Of a DNA stretch of 62,084 nt, positions 10,334 through 19,928 are shown piece by piece. Under the pieces are notes generated by a model that did not search any database, was not told where the DNA came from, and saw only the letters and a program-made list of their open reading frames with translations. The DNA is from Gymnopilus junonius (taxonomy: Eukaryota; Basidiomycota; Agaricomycetes; Agaricales; Galerinaceae): positions 1 to 62,084 of the forward strand of contig JADNYJ010000213.1 in assembly GCA_015501075.1 (NCBI GenBank), in the 5' to 3' direction. The first letter of the stretch is position 1. The number at the start of each line of letters is the position of its first letter. Both the position numbers and the translations under genes were made by a program.

Positions 10334-13300
10334 TTATGTGTGTCCATATCGAGGCCTGGTTGTCCACAAAGATAAGTACATGTGCACCACTCAGGTTTGC
10401 TGTGTCACTTCACAGGAGATGCATAGCCAGCATCTGTCCAACTGCCTCGCCCTCATAGACTGTGTGGCATGTGGTGGGTCCCAGGTAGTGGTGCGCGACC
10501 TGCTTCTGCCAGAAGCCATAGTTTAGTACTGCTGATGCCCCAATTCCCTTGTCATGTCCTGATCCCTCTGTGTAAATCCTCACATCTGCATCTAAGTCCT
10601 CATGCAGTTTAATTGCCTCCTCCTTCATTGCTGATATTATCACTTTCAGTGGCGACTGCCAGCATGGTGGCTTGGCTATTGTGTCTATTGTCTCCACTCT
10701 TGTTCTCCGAATGTAACACATAATGAGAATCTGGGTAATTGGAGATGGGTGCCATGCTGTGGTCTTTGTAGCTGCCCGCTTTGCTGTGTTGTGGAGGGGG
10801 TGGTAGTCTGGGAGTGTGGCAATCCAGAGACCAGCTGCCTGGCATCATTGCAGGATATACTCGTGCATTGGAACCATGTCTGCATGTGCGAGCAATAGGT
10901 CTGTCGGCGTTGATTTCAGGGCTCCCACTACCTGCAGTGCTGCTTGCCATTGGACTTTTTCTAGCTTTCCTATCATTCCCCCTGCCCCAACTCACTTGCC
11001 TCCTCTCGTTTGTCCTTCTGCCACTGCTGCTGAGCACCAAATATCCACTGCATACAACATGCTGGCTATTGCCACTACATGGAACATCCTCCTTGCCATC
11101 TCCCCTTCCATTCCCTTTGCATTTTTTGATAGTCACCTAACCTGGGTTACCCACTTTGCCCCTTTCCCTACTGCATGAAGTGCGTGCTTCTGGAAGCACA
11201 GTTCATTGTCTACTATCACTCCAAGAAATTTGTGGTGTTTTGCACTAGTTACTATGTTCCCATTGTCCAGCTAGACTTCAAATGTTGGCTGCTTCATCTT
11301 CTTCCTTGGCCTGGTTGGGTCCTCTATCATCTTGCATGTGAGCCCTAAACACCTGAACTTGTCATATTCATATCCAGAAAAGTGGGTCCTCACCCATTCT
11401 CCTGGTCCACCATTTCTTTAGAAGAGTGTTGTCATTTTTTGTGCTGCTATTTCCAGGTTCTTCGCTGATGTCACACACATTGCATCATCAGCAAAATTTG
11501 TTGCCAGTTCATCTGTGTGCCCCTCTGACTCTCTGATTTGGCTTGCATTGTAGAAACGGTAATAGAACATTGATAAGTTGCACCCTTGGTCTAGTCTGTT
11601 GTTGACAGGTATTGGCTAGGACTTGAAGTCATCGAAGGAGATAACTGTTGACTGACCTGCCATCTTTGCTCCTGTCCAATCTGTATACTTCTTTGGTATG
11701 CCTGCATTGCACATATCATGTTGTAGTACTAGTACAACTGTGTTTGGGAAGGCTCCTTTGACATCTAGAAAGACTACCACTACTTCCTCTCCTTTCCTCC
11801 ATGCCCTCTTTGTAAAATCCATCAGCATATGCAGGGAATCTGTCATTGTGCATCCCGGCCATCCTCCAAACTGCTGCTTTGGTAATATCCCTAGTTTCTC
11901 TATATAATATTCCAGGATTTCTTTTACACAGGCCGACAGCAACTTTGCGAAAATGTCCAACAGTGCAATTGGGCGATATGCACCTGGGATGGTGTAGTCT
12001 GCCTTTCCTTGTTTCTGCAGAACTACTGTATTGAAGTGCTTCCATTGGTCTGGGTAGTGCATTAGGTCAAAAGTCCCCTGGTAGATGTGTCCAAGGTGTG
12101 GAGCCAGCATATCTGCGCAGTGTGTGAGAACTGAGTTTGAGATCTCATTCAATCCCGGTGCCTTGTATGGATTCAGCCTCCTTGCTACCCTTTCTATTTG
12201 TATGTCGGTCACTTCCTTGAATTGGAATGCTGGTGCTGGATATTGGTGCTCCTGTGGTATGTTAGCATTTGGTGGTGGGTCATAGAAGAAGGCCTTGTGT
12301 AGCATGCGACTCTTTTCTTCATTGTCTCATACTTTTATTGGGTTTCCATTAGCATCCTTCCCCTTGAGTGCTGGTATTCTTGACCTCCCACCATCTGTTG
12401 CTGGTCCTGTCACAAACCGGTGTGCATTCCAAATTGTCTTCGCATTTATGCCCTCCTTGAAGGCCTCCCAGTGGTCCTTTTTTGTCATGCACTTGAGATT
12501 TGTGTATTCATTCCGCCGCTGCCTTGCCTCCTCATGCGAAGGGTGTAGTGGTGCCCTTCTGAACTCATATGACTTTCTTTGTGCCCCTCTCATCTGCAAC
12601 TGTGCTTTCTGCAGCTCCTCTGTCCACCATCTCTTCTCGTGGGGTGACAGTCTTCTTCATGGTACCATCTTTTCGACTGTCCTCAAAACTGCTTCTTCCA
12701 ACTCCTGCAAGACCATGTCCAATTCCTCTGCTATCCTCAGATGCCTCAGCACTGGTAGGTCCTTCAACTCTCCCTCCAACTCTTTCCGAAAAGCCTCCCA
12801 ATCTGTTGCCCCATAGTTTCTTGGTTGCAACCTGTCTGCCAGTGGCATTGGGAAATCAACTGTTGTTGTGATCAGATAGTGGTCGGCCTTGTCTGGCCTG
12901 TCTGCTGGGGATGTGTCATACTGGATGATCCACTCCACTGTGTTCAAGGAGCAAAAGACATTGTCAGGCCATGTGTGATTGCCATGTGAGTTTTCGATTG
13001 TAGGTATGTCTTTTGGCAGCACCATCTGCATGTCATAGCTTGCAAGTAGGTCAATTAATTCCTCTGCTTTTGCTAGTGCAGCAGCTGTGAACAGCTGGCT
13101 GTTTCTTTCATTGTCCCACATTGGGTGATGTCAGTTGAAGTCCCCCAGCCATAAATCCCCTTCCCATTCTCTTCTTTCCCTTCTCACTTGCCCCTCCTGA
13201 TGCCCTCTGAAGTGTCTTTCTAGGTTCTCCACTGTCTCTGAGTGTTGGCAGTCATTGTAGATGTTATAGACATTTAATGCCCCTACTCCTCCTGTGAACT

Positions 13301-13628
13301 GGATTGCAACCACATCATTTGTATCCACCTCTATCTGTGTCCAGGCATTCATTGACAGCCTTTCATGCACCAGTGTCAGTGCCCTTGGCACTTTATCCTT
13401 CTCTTGTTCCTCTTGTTCCACTTGTCTATAACTGGTTGGCAGGACCACATTCCATGCCGGTGTTGCCCTCGTTAGTTCCTGGAAGTCAAAGTGGGGTTCC
13501 TGCAAACAGATAATATTGTATTGTTGCTCCATCACATGTAAGGTTGTCATCTGCATGTCCCAAGACTTCCTTGCATTTTGCTGCCAGATCCATAGCTGGT
13601 ATCCTTCTGTGTCAGTTATTGTAAACAA
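10334..13628 (-). pseudogene. LINE ORF2: endonuclease, reverse transcriptase, RNase H (broken, 3'-truncated)
   Basis: The frame from 13628 begins with an APE endonuclease (IICLQEPHF, then WLGDFN at 13135). It continues after a TGA at 13131-13133 with HHPMWDNERN, the conserved endonuclease C-terminal block. The reverse transcriptase part at 12305-11480 shows NPYKAPGLNEIS, YRPIALLDIFAKLL, QFGGWPGC, FLDVKGAFPNT and, in another frame near 11490, the catalytic FADD box. RNase H (10560-10334) has the first catalytic motif as YTEGSGHDKGIGASAVL and ends in FVDNQASIW, where the Copia LTR begins. The start of ORF2 overlaps the end of ORF1 by 13 bases, typical of two-ORF LINEs. Confidence 0.88.
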
Positions 13629-16116
13629 CTTGTCCCTTGGTTGGCTTCAGCCTCTTGCAGCAGCTGGCCTGGTTGGAAGTAGTTGTCTAACCTTGACTGT
13701 CTGCCCTCTGTCCGGGGTTCAGAGCACTGTGTTTGTGAACTCCCCATGGCCTGTGTCTGCGTTGGCCCTGATTGTGTTGCAGTTTGGTTGCCTATATGTT
13801 GCTTTGTTGCTTGGGCTTCCCTCTCACTGGCTTTTGCTTGCTGTTTCCTCTGCCCCTGTGAGCGCTGTGGCCATACAAAATCCTCCAGGCTCCCCGTCCC
13901 TAGAGCCCCTCCCCATCCATTGTCCTGTGCTGCTCTTGCTTGTGCCCCCACACTGCCTTGTCTGACTTGGTATTCTCTCGTGTTTCCTGCCTATCTCCCT
14001 TTGTAGTCTCCCACATCCAATGCATCCTCATGTCTTACCCAGGTCCATTCTTCCTCTGACATAGGGTTGCCGAAGTTCAGTTCAGTTCAGTTCTTTGGCC
14101 AATTTTCTGAACTGAGAACTGAACTTCCCAGTTCAGTTCAGTTCTCAGTTCGAACTGGTTCGAACTGTTCTGAACTGGCAATAGCCAAAACATAAAATTT
14201 CCTTTCATCTGAGGCTTTGAAATAGTAGATAGACTACAGATATGTCTATCTTCTATTGTTAGACATTGCTATATGTACAAAACAGTATATTATTTGCTGA
14301 TTTTTCAAGCATTGGGTAGTGCCATGTAACTCATGTCCTCACACAATAAATAAAATCATTTTAAGAAATTATTTTATATCATCTAGTGCTTGGGATTAGT
14401 ACTAAGGAGTTCTCTATACATTATGGGAATCTAATGGTAATTTTTTGATGCCAAAATAATCACTTTTGAAGGTCAAAATTTGATAATTTTAACCACACCC
14501 AACAAACAGTTCAGTTCAGTTTGAACTGACTGGCCATAGGCTGAACTGAGAACCAGAACTGCATCCGAACTGCAGTTCAGTTCAGCCAGTTCAGGTTCAA
14601 ACTGTCAGTTCTGAACTGAACTTCAGCAACCCTACTCTGACAGGAAGAATCTGTAGTTATTTTCTGGGTGCTTCCTTCTCAGTTCCTTCTTCGCCTCCAT
14701 GAACATCGTACATCTTTTCCTGTCCCATGCCGCATGCTGGTAGGGGCATCCCATCTTCCTGCATGTGATGCATTTGTAGTCCGCTGCTGTTGCTTTGCAT
14801 GCTCCCGCTGGGTGTCCACATCCTGCGCAGTTGGGACAAACTTCCGCAATGCTGGGGCATTGATCCGCCGTATGCCCAGGGTTGAGGAATTGGCATTTGT
14901 AGCATCGCCTTGGATCCTCTTCCAACTTCCTCGCCAGCAGCCGCTTTCCTTGTACTACCAAGCCATTCTTCATAATCAGATTTGCTGTCTTCCTGTCCAC
15001 CACTGTGAAGACTGCATGCCCAGCCTTCTGATCTGCCCTCCAGTGCTTTATGTCTCTCATCCACCGCCCCGGGTGAACGCTCCCTGACCCAAGTTGTTGT
15101 CATTTTCTATCACTTTGATGGACCCCACGAGTGTTTCCTTCAGCGATGCTGGTAGGTATTCCACCACTATATTGTAACTTCGGTCCTTGATGACTGCTGA
15201 TCCTCCAAAGTTCTTCTCGAATGCCTTACGCACTTCGGCCTTCCTCAGCCAGTTGGCAGCTTCCTCCGTCTCCATCTCCAGCACCACTCCCCCATTTATC
15301 AAGACCCTCGCTGCCACAAACTTCTCACTTTCTGGCCGATCCTCGTCTGCCCATTCAACCGCAATCTTCTCCACTGCCAGGTTCGCCTTTGCTACCAGTT
15401 GCTTCGGGCTTAACCCATCTGTCACGTTCTTCACGCCCTCGACTCCGTCCACGAGCACTTGCCGCCTGTGCATCTCCTCCCTGGCCATATACTCCTGGTG
15501 TTGCCGGGTGATTTCGCCCATCGGTGTTGCCATTCCACCATACAGGAGCGCTGCTGAGTAAGATTTCGAGGCTGCTTGGTCTGCGTGCCTTCCTCTGACA
15601 CCCCATCCCGTCACTCCGGTTGCTCCTGTTGCTCCTTGTCCTCCTCCCTTGCTTCCTTCAGTAATTTCTGTGTTTTTGCTGCCAAGTCAGCCAACATGTT
15701 TGTCGCCTCCTGCACCACCTCCGCAATAGCTCCCTTTGCCTCCTCCAGCACGTTCCCCTCCCATCCTCACTCGGTAGCGCATCCAGGCAGATGGCTATGG
15801 CCCGCATCCCGTCAATCAATTGCTTGGGCTTCACTATGTCTCCAGTGGCGAGGTATAGCAGTGCCATGGCCAAGGAGCCTTTAGTCAGGGCTTCCCCCTT
15901 AACAGTATATGTACTGTCATCTAGCCATTTTCTTGCTTTTTCAATACCTTTAATGCTCGACTGCGAATTCCTTATGAGTTCGGCCTTCGATGTTTTCGTT
16001 AATGGGGTCACGGGCGGGTCCGACGTCAAACCGCTCGCCTGACGTGTTGTAGTAGCCTGAGTAGATGTCACCCGTTGTCGTTCTCCAGATGAGCTGGCAC
16101 GCGTATCGCGCTCCAT
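13616..16116 (-). pseudogene. LINE ORF1, Gag-like protein with CCHC zinc knuckles, interrupted
   Basis: Starts with the ATG at 16116 (MERDTRASSS). It proceeds through an alpha-helical Gag-like region (16116-15658, then 15614-15057 in another frame) to a zinc-knuckle block at about 14960-14700: CYKCQFLNPGHTADQC, CPNCAGCGHPAGAC and a third Cys/His cluster. The frame ends at 14632 exactly where the MITE begins, since the stop codon is provided by the MITE's first bases. On the other side of the MITE the same frame resumes (14061 leftwards) for about 22 codons. A final Gln/Ser-rich piece (13951-13616) ends in the ORF2 overlap. ORF1 binds element RNA. Confidence 0.82.
14062..14634. mobile_element. 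hAT-type MITE in LINE ORF1 (573 bp)
   Basis: The 8-bp target duplication CTCTGACA is perfect (14054-14061 and 14635-14642). The ends are inverted repeats of about 23 bp with one mismatch (TAGGGTTGCCGAAGTTCAG and its partner TAGGGTTGCTGAAGTTCAG). Inner subterminal DNA is filled with AGTTC/GAACT repeats in both orientations. There is no coding capacity and the middle is AT-rich. An 8-bp duplication plus a TAGGG start is the hAT superfamily pattern. Removing the insert with one duplication restores the LINE ORF1 frame, confirming the boundaries. Confidence 0.93.
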
Positions 16117-16229
16117 TGTCCCAGACTTGTTATATACGCCCTAGTAGTCTCTTTACTTGAGTTTGGTTCTACAGAGTCTAACTGAACCACGGTTTTCTGC
16201 CAACAGTGTAGTGACTAGTGACTAGTCGA

Positions 16230-17106
16230 CATCATCGAGGCGTCGCGCCGTTCTTCAGTTGTATAAACGTGCTGATCTATGCCTTGGGCAGGAGAGACCC
16301 AAGTCGGCTCGTGAATGAACGTAGTTATTTTGCTTGCTTGTGAATGAATGGCAGGCAAGACTTGTATTCCAGATGATCTAAACTTTCTTAGTATCAAACT
16401 ATAGGCCAAAACAGCGCATGTGCCTACCCGTTCCCGATTAAACCTACGTGTTTGTTGTTTAGATCAACTGAGGTATCCCATCGAGCGGTATGCAAAAGTT
16501 TCCCTTTGTAAATTTCCAGTCCTGGAATGTCAGGCCATTTCCAAGCGTTTAAAACGCCTCCTGCATTGACGAGGATATTACAAGAGTCACGGATCGTTGT
16601 TCCTGTGGCCAAATTTATCACCTCTACCTCCCAGCAACAATTGCTTTCATTCCAAGCAGCTTTCGAAACTTGGTGGTTGAGCCTCCAATATTTGTGAAGG
16701 TCGTATTTTTGAGCAAAGGCTTTAAAATATTGATGAATTTCATCAGAGCCTGCGTAGACTGATGTCCAGCTCGCAGAAGGTTCAAAGCTCCATGTGTAAA
16801 CGTGAGCAGGCACATCGCAAGCACAGCTGACAAGCGTTTTCAATTTCTTCAGATGCTAGAGTTGTTAAAAAGAAGAGCTGACCCAGGATACTTGTTTTCG
16901 TGCCAGGTTCCAGAGATATCGTCATTTTTTTCATAGATGACAAGGTCGAAGTTCTCAAACGATCACTGAAGTTTGTAAGCCAAGAGAAGACCAGAGGCCC
17001 CAGCACCTATGCAGATAACTTTGAGATGTCGTTCTTCATAGATTGGATTATTGACTCGAGAGTTGGCGACAGGGGCAGTTGGCTCAGGAGCATCACCATT
17101 GGCCAT
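16230..17106 (-). pseudogene. Baeyer-Villiger-type flavin monooxygenase, 5' part, cut by the LINE
   Basis: The likely start is the ATG at 17106 (MANGDAPEP). The FAD-binding Rossmann motif GAGASG is near residue 38, and the Baeyer-Villiger fingerprint appears as YKGKLLHTARW (FxGxxxHxxxW type). The NADPH Rossmann motif GLIGNGSSG spans an intron. Inferred introns are GTCAGC...TGTCAG (between KYPG and CACDVP, about 16910-16845) and GTAGGC...TTTAG (about 16430-16380). These enzymes insert oxygen next to ketones, often in secondary metabolism. A TGA at 16963-16965 sits where LQ-R-SF is expected (CGA to TGA). Similarity ends after TTEERRD near 16230, where the LINE begins. The rest of the gene is not in the window. 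Confidence 0.85.
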
Positions 17107-17719
17107 GTGGTTGAGAGAGAGAAGGGTACTTCTATAATCTAGACCCCTCCAGAATATATGTGGGGTTTCGACTCCATGCACAGTCTCTGGTGCGAAAAAC
17201 TGCTGGTACTTCCTAGTTCCACCAGGTCATGAGTTTTGAAGTGTGTAGTGTTATTGAACAATGGAGTGACTGCCATAATGCGGTGCATGGATTGTTCCAT
17301 GGCTATTTAATTCCAACTTGATAATGGTATTCTGATAGCTTCCGAGGGTTTTACAATAGACACCAGAGGAACGAGTCAAGGCCAAAGAGGAGTTGAGTCA
17401 CAAGGGAAATATTCTGTTTTGTTCAAAGATTTCTCTTCAGTATATGCTTAGTGTGGGTACGACCCAGGTCCAAGACCACTACATCGTTGAGAGAGGAAGG
17501 GGTGAAGACTTCCGGGAGCTAAACGGGAGCTGAAGAGAATTCCCGATTCTCAGAGGTTCGGTGGTAAATTGTCACATGTATGCCTCTCTATGTCACAGAC
17601 CAACACCCGGTTGTGAGCAGCCCTGGGAGATTAAACGAAGACATATAATAGCAGGTCGAGGTGAGGCAAATGGCATTTGAAAATGACCTCTGCCTACTGC
17701 AGAGTCTTTGATGTGGTCA
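17107..17719. other. Intergenic DNA upstream of the monooxygenase remnant
   Basis: No open frame with recognisable features on either strand. It probably holds the promoter of the monooxygenase gene. Confidence 0.5.
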
Positions 17720-18317
17720 CATCAGCAAAAAGGCCGGAGAATTATAGCTTATTATGGCAAGTTGCAGAGTTCATGATCGAGCCACAGCTTCTCGCGGCAT
17801 CACGGCATAATATGGCTGGGCCATGATAAAAATAGTCCATCGCAGTGATGACAGTCACATTGCGATGGTTCCATGATATCCGAATTCAATTTTAGCAATT
17901 ATGGCTTGATCCTGGTTGAATTATGACTGAATCCCAAGCAGATAGTTGTCGAATTTTAGTATGGGGACTTAGAAGCTTTCTGAGACGCCGTCCAACAGTG
18001 CTCAGTGATATGTTCATTAGTTGTTGTAACTTAAAGATATATCTTGTCAGGGTTTAAAAAATGATATTGTATCCTTACATAGGCAAAGTGCTCATGGCCG
18101 CTTGATGCAATATAAATCCCAATTTTTGACTTGTTTCTGAAGGCGAAAAAAGGATGTCCAACACCAACCATCGCAGGAACTGGCTGTGGCCAGCATCGGC
18201 AATATCATTTGCCGGCGTGGTGTTGAATCAACAAACAGAATTCCCATCACATGATGCCTAGAATCTGGTAATCGATCATCCCTTCCCTTCCGATGAACCT
18301 TCTAACTTAAACCATGC

Positions 18318-18632
18318 TGTGATGATCCGCTCGTCGAGACGCATCTTCGGACTGGGTATATTTTTAGCTCGTTATATTTTTAGCATCTCATTCTCATCTA
18401 TTGGACTTGATCATATTTCATTCATTCTCGGACTATCGGACTCTTAACCAGTTAGCCACTCCTTTTCTTTATCGTTAGCCTCTCTTTTCCTTTTCCTATA
18501 AAAGCCTCCATAGCTTCGCTTGTAAATTCCTCGTAGGATCAACTCCAATAGTATTGATCCATTCCCACATTCTCCCGCCTCTGAGTCGCTCTCTCTCCTT
18601 TTCATTTTCGACCCGGATCACGGATCTTTACA
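18318..18632 (+). repeat. 5' LTR of Gypsy-2 (315 bp)
   Basis: Paired with 24213-24553. It lacks a segment of about 26 bp (CCCTGACTCGTCATTCCTTC and following) present in the 3' LTR between two short CATTCATT repeats, consistent with slippage between direct repeats. Confidence 0.95.
18497..18544 (+). promoter_or_regulatory. Gypsy-2 TATA box and predicted transcript 5' end
   Basis: TATAAAA at 18497-18503 is followed 36 nt later by GTAGGATCAACT (18533-18544). The first ten bases of that sequence are perfectly complementary to TTGATCCTAC at 18636-18645, just after the LTR. The spacing places GTAGGATCAA near the expected RNA start. Confidence 0.6.
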
Positions 18633-18646
18633 AGTTTGATCCTACC
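18633..18646 (+). other. Gypsy-2 candidate self-priming primer-binding site
   Basis: Directly after the 5' LTR there is no TGG start typical of tRNA-primed elements. Instead TTGATCCTAC can pair with the predicted first bases of the element's own RNA, the arrangement known from the Tf1/sushi lineage of chromoviruses, which prime with their own cleaved 5' end. Confidence 0.5.
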
Positions 18647-18782
18647 ACCGAACTATTGTCAACGCTCTTCTTGACTGTCAATAAACCTCTGGTCATTGTC
18701 GACGTTCTCTGGACTGTCAACCACCACCTTGGAACCGTCACCGAGCTGTCAACCATTTATCCCTTGATTGTCAGCCTCGCCC

Positions 18783-19928
18783 ATGGCATCCATCTTGAAT
18801 CATCTCACTCAACTTCCCTTGTCTGCGGCTCCCAACGTAGGCAATCAGACTGTCAATAATCCGTATCCTGCTGCGCCTCAAGTTCTCCCTCATGAGGTCA
18901 CTATGACCGATAACCAACCCCAATATGTGACCGACCTCATGCGCATGTTTGGCGTTTTGACGGAAAACCAGATTGCCTTTCAACAAACTCTCGCTCAGGT
19001 CTTTACGCAGCAGCAACAACAGCCTGCCCCGCCACCTCCTGCTAAGCCTCTAGGAACGGCCGTCAAAGTTCGAAACCCTCGGATTTTCTCTGGGAAGCAC
19101 GAAGAAGTTATTCCTTTCCTCCACGAAATTGAACGCATCGTTGCCTTCAACTCGATTAGTTTTCCTACCGACCATCATAAAGTCCTCTTCCTATTGCTCT
19201 ACCTCAAGGATGGGATCCCGGTCGAATGGTTCAACTATCTCAAGACTTCTTCTTCCCCCGTGCTTTTCAATTGGCCAAATTTCATCGCTACTTTCAAGCA
19301 GAAGTTTCAAGACCCCGCTCGTGTTCAGAACTCCCAACGTAAACTCGACAATCTTCGCCAGACTGGTTCGGCGCACGCCTATCTTACTCGTTTTCTCGAA
19401 ATCTCTTCGCACCTTGATCTTACCGAACAAAGCAAGATCAAGTATTTCCTTCGAGGACTCAAGCCTATGGTCAAGGACGCTCTTGTCAACGTCATGGACA
19501 AACCTTTGACTTTGATGGCTTGGGAACCCATCATCCTCACGATTGATTCCAACATTTTGGAACGTGAAGCTCAGAGGAAAGAAGATGATCAGAAGAAGGC
19601 CCCAAGGCAACAGCAACACGGCTCCTCATGTCAAGAATCACCTGCCATTACCCTTCTGTCTACAACTACGACTTCTTTAACCACTAACGATGTTGTTCCT
19701 ATGGATGTCGATGCTATCACTACTGCACCTGCGACTGGTCCTCGAGGTCCTCTTATGAAGCAGGAACGCGATCATCGAATCAAGAACAACCTCTGTCTTT
19801 ACTGTGGTCACCCTGGGCACACCGTTGAAAACTGTAAGAAGTGTCAAGCTAAACACAGCGCCAAGAATAACTCCTTGGCGCCTACTTCCAACAGCACACA
19901 GGGAAAAGCCAAGCCGGAGAAGAAGTAG
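18783..19928 (+). CDS. Gypsy-2 Gag with CCHC zinc knuckle
   Basis: The ATG at 18783 (MASILNHLTQ, context CCCATGG) opens an intact frame of 381 codons. It has a Gln/Pro-rich N-terminal third, a capsid region (PRIFSGKHEEVIPFLHEIERI through WPNFIATFKQKFQDP), an acidic/basic linker, and a zinc knuckle CLYCGHPGHTVENC near residue 340, ending in a Lys-rich tail. It would form the virus-like particle. Pol continues in the -1 frame right at the stop (AAGAAGTAG), so expression by -1 frameshift is possible but not shown. Confidence 0.92.
   Translation: MASILNHLTQLPLSAAPNVGNQTVNNPYPAAPQVLPHEVTMTDNQPQYVTDLMRMFGVLTENQIAFQQTLAQVFTQQQQQPAPPPPAKPLGTAVKVRNPRIFSGKHEEVIPFLHEIERIVAFNSISFPTDHHKVLFLLLYLKDGIPVEWFNYLKTSSSPVLFNWPNFIATFKQKFQDPARVQNSQRKLDNLRQTGSAHAYLTRFLEISSHLDLTEQSKIKYFLRGLKPMVKDALVNVMDKPLTLMAWEPIILTIDSNILEREAQRKEDDQKKAPRQQQHGSSCQESPAITLLSTTTTSLTTNDVVPMDVDAITTAPATGPRGPLMKQERDHRIKNNLCLYCGHPGHTVENCKKCQAKHSAKNNSLAPTSNSTQGKAKPEKK

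Larger units (their letters stand above)
10334..16205 (-). mobile_element. Tad-like non-LTR retrotransposon (LINE), 3' end lost to Copia-1
   Basis: Minus-strand order is ORF1 with CCHC zinc knuckles, then ORF2 with an APE-type endonuclease, reverse transcriptase and RNase H, which matches fungal Tad1-clade LINEs. The 5' end lies near 16205-16235, where monooxygenase coding sequence breaks off. The RNase H domain is cut at 10334 by the Copia-1 LTR, so the tail and target duplication are outside the window. It is also interrupted by a hAT-type MITE at 14062-14634. Many frame breaks show it is dead. Confidence 0.88.

Noticed and set aside
10781..11178. Plus-strand frames rich in Leu/Pro/Cys
   Set aside because: Antisense to LINE ORF2; the minus strand has recognisable RT and RNase H features.
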